Assembly: GCF_029893805.1 (NCBI RefSeq)
Contig: NZ_JARXYP010000002.1
Coordinates: 6,138,001-6,202,000 of the forward strand
Direction of reading: 5' to 3'
DNA: 64,000 nucleotides
DNA from: Streptomyces sp. SAI-135
Lineage (GTDB): Bacteria; Actinomycetota; Actinomycetes; Streptomycetales; Streptomycetaceae
Under the pieces are notes generated by a model that saw only the letters and a program-made list of their open reading frames with translations, was not told the DNA's origin and searched no databases. Every line of letters starts with the position of its first letter. The stretch's first letter is position 1. This document shows, piece after piece, positions 60,684 to 64,000 of this stretch. A program made the position numbers and the translations under genes.

Positions 60684-61433
60684 TTACGCCCCGGCCGTGC
60701 GGAACACGCGTGTGCCGACCGTCACGGCCAGGCCCGCGAAGCCGGCGGCGACCAGGACGCCGTACAGCATGTGGTCCGTGGTGTACGCGCCGACGTACGC
60801 GTCCCGCATGGCGTCCACCAGATAGCGGAACGGCATGAAGTGCGAGAGGACGTCCAGCCAGGCCGGGCCCAGGGTCATCGGGAGCATCAGGCCGGACAGC
60901 AGCATGGACGGCATGCTGACCGCGTTGACCAGCGGACCGAACTCCTGGGGCGTGCGGACCTTCATCGCCAGCGCGTACGACAGCGAGGCCAGCGAGACGG
61001 TCAGCAGCGCGACGAACCCGAAGCCGATCAGGATGCCGGCCACCGGAGCCCGCAGTCCCATCGCGACCGCGGCCAGCACCAGCAGCACCGCCTGGAAGAC
61101 GAAGACCGTGGCGTCCCGCAGCACCCTGCCCAGCAGCAGGGCGAGCCGGCTGATGGGGGTGACCCGCATGCGCTCCAGGATGCCCTGGCCCTTCTCCAGG
61201 ATGATCATGAAGCCCGCGAACAGCGCTCCGAACAGTCCGAGTTGGAGCAGCAGTCCCGGCACCAGCACCTGCCAGGAGCTGCCGCGCCCGCCGAGCGGGA
61301 GCCCGGTCAGCAGCGGACCGAAGAACACCAGGTACAGCAGTGGCATCAGGACGCCGAACAGCAGCGCGAAGCGGGAGCGCAGGGACTGGCGCAGGTAGCG
61401 GCCGTAGACGAGCGCGGTGTCGTGAAGAAGCAT
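60684..61433 (-). CDS. ABC-2 type exporter permease
   Basis: 249 residues, six helices. Conserved ILERMRVTPISRLALLLGR linker between helices 2 and 3 and the C-terminal helix pair typical of ABC-2 (DrrB-like) drug or lipid exporters. ATG 61433 lies seven bases after the ATPase stop, so the two genes form the exporter. Confidence 0.92.
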   Translation of the reverse strand: MLLHDTALVYGRYLRQSLRSRFALLFGVLMPLLYLVFFGPLLTGLPLGGRGSSWQVLVPGLLLQLGLFGALFAGFMIILEKGQGILERMRVTPISRLALLLGRVLRDATVFVFQAVLLVLAAVAMGLRAPVAGILIGFGFVALLTVSLASLSYALAMKVRTPQEFGPLVNAVSMPSMLLSGLMLPMTLGPAWLDVLSHFMPFRYLVDAMRDAYVGAYTTDHMLYGVLVAAGFAGLAVTVGTRVFRTAGA

Positions 61434-61440
61434 GGCTTTC

Positions 61441-62223
61441 CTATACGGCTACGGGGGCGGCGTCGGCCGGGAGGGGACCCCGGCCGGTGATCGCGAGGAA
61501 CGTGTCCTGGAGCGAGGCGTCGATCGAGCCGCCGTACTCCAGTTTCAGGGCGCTCGGGGTGCCCTCGGCCACGACCACGCCCTGGTCGACGATCACGAGG
61601 CGGTCGGCGAGGGCGTCGGCCTCGTCGAGGTAGTGGGTGGTCAGGAAGACGGTCGTGCCGTGCTCGTCGCGCAGCCGGCGGACCAGGTCCCACAGGCCGG
61701 CGCGGCTCGCGGGGTCCAGGCCGGTGGTCGGCTCGTCGAGGAACAGCACCTTCGGGCGGTGCGCGAGTGCCATCGCGATGTCGAGGCGGCGGCGCTGACC
61801 GCCGGAGAGCGTGCCGCACTTGCGGTCGAGCAGCTCGGTGAGGTCCAGGTCGCGGGCCAACTCGGCCGCGCGCGCCGCTGCTTGCGCTTTCGTCAGGCGG
61901 TACAGGCGGCCCTGGGTGACCAGTTCCTCCCGTACGGAGATCTGCGGGTCCACCCCGCCGGACTGGGCCACGTACCCGCACACCCGGCGCACCCCGGCGG
62001 CGTCGGTCGCGAGGTCGTGGCCGGCGACGGTGGCCGCGCCGCCGGTGGGTTCGAGCAGGGTCGTGAGCATCCGGAGCGTGGTGGTCTTCCCGGCGCCGTT
62101 GGGGCCGAGGAAGCCGAGGATCTCACCCTCGCGGACGGTCAGATCGATACCGCGCACGGCTTCCACGGGGCCGCGCCGGGTCTGGAAGGTACGGGCGAGC
62201 GAGGCCGTACTGATGATGGGCAT
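61441..62223 (-). CDS. ABC exporter ATPase (DrrA-like)
   Basis: 260 residues from ATG 62223. Walker A GPNGAGKTTTL, signature LSGGQRRRLDIA, Walker B VLFLDEPTTGLDP and the His switch TTHYLDEAD. The C-terminal tail is about 40 residues, short for DrrA. No SD is visible before the ATG, so translation may start on a short or leaderless mRNA. Divergent from a TetR regulator that likely controls it. Confidence 0.93.
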   Translation of the reverse strand: MPIISTASLARTFQTRRGPVEAVRGIDLTVREGEILGFLGPNGAGKTTTLRMLTTLLEPTGGAATVAGHDLATDAAGVRRVCGYVAQSGGVDPQISVREELVTQGRLYRLTKAQAAARAAELARDLDLTELLDRKCGTLSGGQRRRLDIAMALAHRPKVLFLDEPTTGLDPASRAGLWDLVRRLRDEHGTTVFLTTHYLDEADALADRLVIVDQGVVVAEGTPSALKLEYGGSIDASLQDTFLAITGRGPLPADAAPVAV

Positions 62224-62236
62224 GGGCCAAGAAAAA

Positions 62237-62247
62237 CAGAGTCTCTG
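62237..62247. promoter_or_regulatory. Candidate TetR operator
   Basis: CAGAGTCTCTG is a perfect inverted repeat around T in the 79-base divergent region between the exporter and the TetR gene. TTGCAA lies beside it and could be a -35 for the exporter. Confidence 0.4.
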
Positions 62248-62302
62248 AAAGTTTGCAATGGCCCCAAAATTTAAGACGGCCCATGAAGCTAGCATTTGTC
62301 CC

Positions 62303-62941
62303 ATGACAGAGGGGCTCAGGGAGCGGAAGAAGCGCGAGACCAGGCAGCGGATCTCGGACATCGCCACGGGGCTGTTCCTGGAGCACGGTTTCGTCACGGT
62401 GACGATCGCCGAGGTGGCGGACGCCGCCGACGTGTCCGTGAACACCGTCTACAACTACTTCCCGACCAAGGAGGACCTCTTCCTCGACCGGAGCAAGGGC
62501 GTCGTCGACCGCCTCTCTCGCTGGGTGCGCGGGCGGGACGTGGGCGAGTCGGCGGCGGCGGCCGTACTGAGGGAACTGCGCGACGAGGTCGAGGCGGTCT
62601 CGCCCCGGGTCGGCCTGATGCCGGGCTATGACCGTTTCATGCGGGTCATCCACGACGCACCCCCGCTCCGCTCCCGGCTGTGGAGCATCCAGCAGGAAGT
62701 CCAGGAGAACCTGGAGACGACCCTCCGGGAGGAGACGGGTGCCGCGCCCGACGATCCGCTGCCCGCCCTGATCGCGGGTCAGATCAACTGGATCCACCAG
62801 ACGGTCATGGGCAGCATCGGACGCGAGATGGTCGCAGGGCGCGAACCGGACGAAGTGTCACGAGAGACACTCGCGCTCCTCGACGACATGGAGGAGTTGT
62901 TGAGCGACAAGGTGCTCAACTACGCCGTACGAGACCACTGA
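62303..62941 (+). CDS. TetR-family regulator
   Basis: 212 residues. N-terminal DNA-binding helix-turn-helix RISDIATGLFLEHGFVTVTIAEVADAADVSVNTVYNYFPTKEDLF, the classic TetR signature. The rest is a helical ligand-binding part without known match. ATG 62303. It likely represses the divergent ABC exporter and responds to the exported compound. Confidence 0.95.
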   Translation: MTEGLRERKKRETRQRISDIATGLFLEHGFVTVTIAEVADAADVSVNTVYNYFPTKEDLFLDRSKGVVDRLSRWVRGRDVGESAAAAVLRELRDEVEAVSPRVGLMPGYDRFMRVIHDAPPLRSRLWSIQQEVQENLETTLREETGAAPDDPLPALIAGQINWIHQTVMGSIGREMVAGREPDEVSRETLALLDDMEELLSDKVLNYAVRDH

Positions 62942-63081
62942 TGACGCCCGCCGGTGTGATGTCCGTCAGATGAGACGTGACGCGCATTACTAACCGGTCA
63001 CACAGCCCTTCCCGAGCGCTAGTGTCCGCCGCAGAGACAACGTAAACAGGGCGTAAGGCGTTTCAAAGGGGAGTCGCAACA

Positions 63082-63930
63082 GTGGCACGGAAGCTTGCCG
63101 TCATCGGCGCCGGCTTGATGGGTTCCGGCATCGCTCAGGTCTCCGCCCAGGCGGGCTGGGACGTGGTTCTGAGGGACGTCACCGACGAGGCGCTGAAACG
63201 CGGTACCGACGGCATCAAGGCTTCGTACGACAGGTTCGTCGGCAAGGGCAGGCTGGAGGCGCACGACGCCGACGCGGCCCTCGCCCGGATCACCGCGACC
63301 ACCGATCTGGACGCGGCCGCCGACGCCGATGTCGTCGTCGAGGCCGTGTTCGAGAAGCTGGAGGTCAAGCACGAGATCTTCCGCGCGCTCGACAAGATCG
63401 TGCGCCCGGACACCGTGCTCGCCTCCAACACCTCCGCGATCCCGATCACCAAGATCGCGGCGGCCACCGAGCGCCCGGAGCGGGTCGTCGGCGTGCACTT
63501 CTTCTCGCCGGTGCCGATGATGCAGCTCGTCGAGCTGGTCCGCGGCTACAAGACGAGCGACGAAACCCTCGCCACCGCGCGGGAGTTCGCCGAGTCCGTC
63601 GGCAAGACCTGCATCGTCGTGAACCGGGACGTGGCGGGGTTCGTGACCACCCGTCTCATCTCCGCCCTCGTCGTCGAGGCGACCAAGCTCTACGAGTCGG
63701 GCGTCGCGACCGCCGAGGACATCGACCTCGCCTGCAAGCTGGGCTTCGGCCACGCCATGGGCCCGCTCGCCACGGCGGACCTGACCGGCGTCGACATCCT
63801 GCTGCACGCGACCAGCAACATCTACACCGAGTCCCAGGACGAGAAGTTCGCCCCGCCGGAGCTGATGCGCCGGATGGTGGACGCCGGTGACATCGGACGC
63901 AAGAGCGGGCAGGGCTTCTACAAGCACTGA
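63082..63930 (+). CDS. 3-hydroxybutyryl-CoA dehydrogenase
   Basis: 282 residues. NAD(P)-dependent, oxidising 3-hydroxybutyryl-CoA or reducing acetoacetyl-CoA. VIGAGLMGSGIAQVSA Rossmann loop at the start, ASNTSAIPITKIA with the catalytic Ser, VHFFSPVPMMQLVELV with the catalytic His, and GQGFYKH at the C-terminus. GTG 63082 with AAAGGGGAG upstream. It stands alone here. Downstream 63931-64000 shows nothing more. Confidence 0.95.
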   Translation: MARKLAVIGAGLMGSGIAQVSAQAGWDVVLRDVTDEALKRGTDGIKASYDRFVGKGRLEAHDADAALARITATTDLDAAADADVVVEAVFEKLEVKHEIFRALDKIVRPDTVLASNTSAIPITKIAAATERPERVVGVHFFSPVPMMQLVELVRGYKTSDETLATAREFAESVGKTCIVVNRDVAGFVTTRLISALVVEATKLYESGVATAEDIDLACKLGFGHAMGPLATADLTGVDILLHATSNIYTESQDEKFAPPELMRRMVDAGDIGRKSGQGFYKH

Positions 63931-64000
63931 CGGCTTTTTCCGTCCCCGTAACCGCACAAGCCCCACGAGTTTCACACTCTGGGGTGAATTCGGTATCGGT

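Overview
This window is chromosomal DNA from a high-GC actinomycete, almost certainly a Streptomyces. Codons end in G or C, starts are often GTG or TTG, and many genes overlap through ATGA or GTGA junctions. The housekeeping genes and their order (response regulator, nrtL, lysA, hom, thrC, thrB, rho, then rpmE, prfA, prmC, threonylcarbamoyl-AMP synthase, glyA, a lipid-linked sugar transferase, and atpI-B-E-F-H-A-G-D-C) match the conserved Streptomyces core. No database was searched. Family calls rest on motifs and recall of family sequences.

Layout. 1-11.4 kb is envelope and stress functions: a secreted SH3-like protein (cut by the window edge), a lipoprotein-histidine kinase pair without a response regulator, a tyrosine phosphatase, a NERD protein, an 88-bp tandem repeat, the NHEJ pair LigD-type polymerase/Ku, a cyclophilin, an ECF sigma factor with a divergent partner promoter, an acyltransferase and an MFS exporter. 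11.9-23.7 kb is one run of co-directional, mostly overlapping genes. It encodes a UDP-xylose-synthase-like enzyme, a carbamoyltransferase, six glycosyltransferase modules and a full set for nucleotide-activated heptose (GmhA, HldE, and a GmhB phosphatase fused to a heptosyltransferase-like domain). This is the strongest candidate for an unusual system, because this heptose route is best known from Gram-negative LPS. Between hldE and the next heptosyltransferase lies a tandem 63-bp repeat that stays open and would encode a 21-residue repeat peptide.

23.7-27.2 kb is accessory DNA next to a tRNA-Arg(CCG). It holds a short-chain dehydrogenase, two uncharacterised proteins, a fragment of a D12-class DNA adenine methylase and a frameshifted C-terminal piece of a tyrosine integrase. 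The likely history is decay of an element that used the tRNA as its attachment site.

27.3-46.5 kb is core metabolism and translation: aspartate-family amino acids, rho, a trypsin-like protease with FG-GAP repeats, an LCP cell-wall ligase, ribosomal protein L31, RF1 and its methylase PrmC, tRNA threonylcarbamoylation, a low-molecular-weight phosphatase relative whose nucleophilic cysteine is serine, an atypical serine hydroxymethyltransferase, and a WecA/TagO-type transferase. 46.8-54.6 kb is the complete F1Fo ATP synthase operon, with a terminator-like hairpin before atpC.

54.8-64 kb holds a DUF2550 membrane protein, then chitinase chiC with its two-component system chiS-chiR and a promoter carrying two copies of the DasR-type operator. 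These are followed by a small membrane protein, a PduO-type cobalamin adenosyltransferase with a duplicated 3' end, an ABC exporter with a divergent TetR regulator, and 3-hydroxybutyryl-CoA dehydrogenase.
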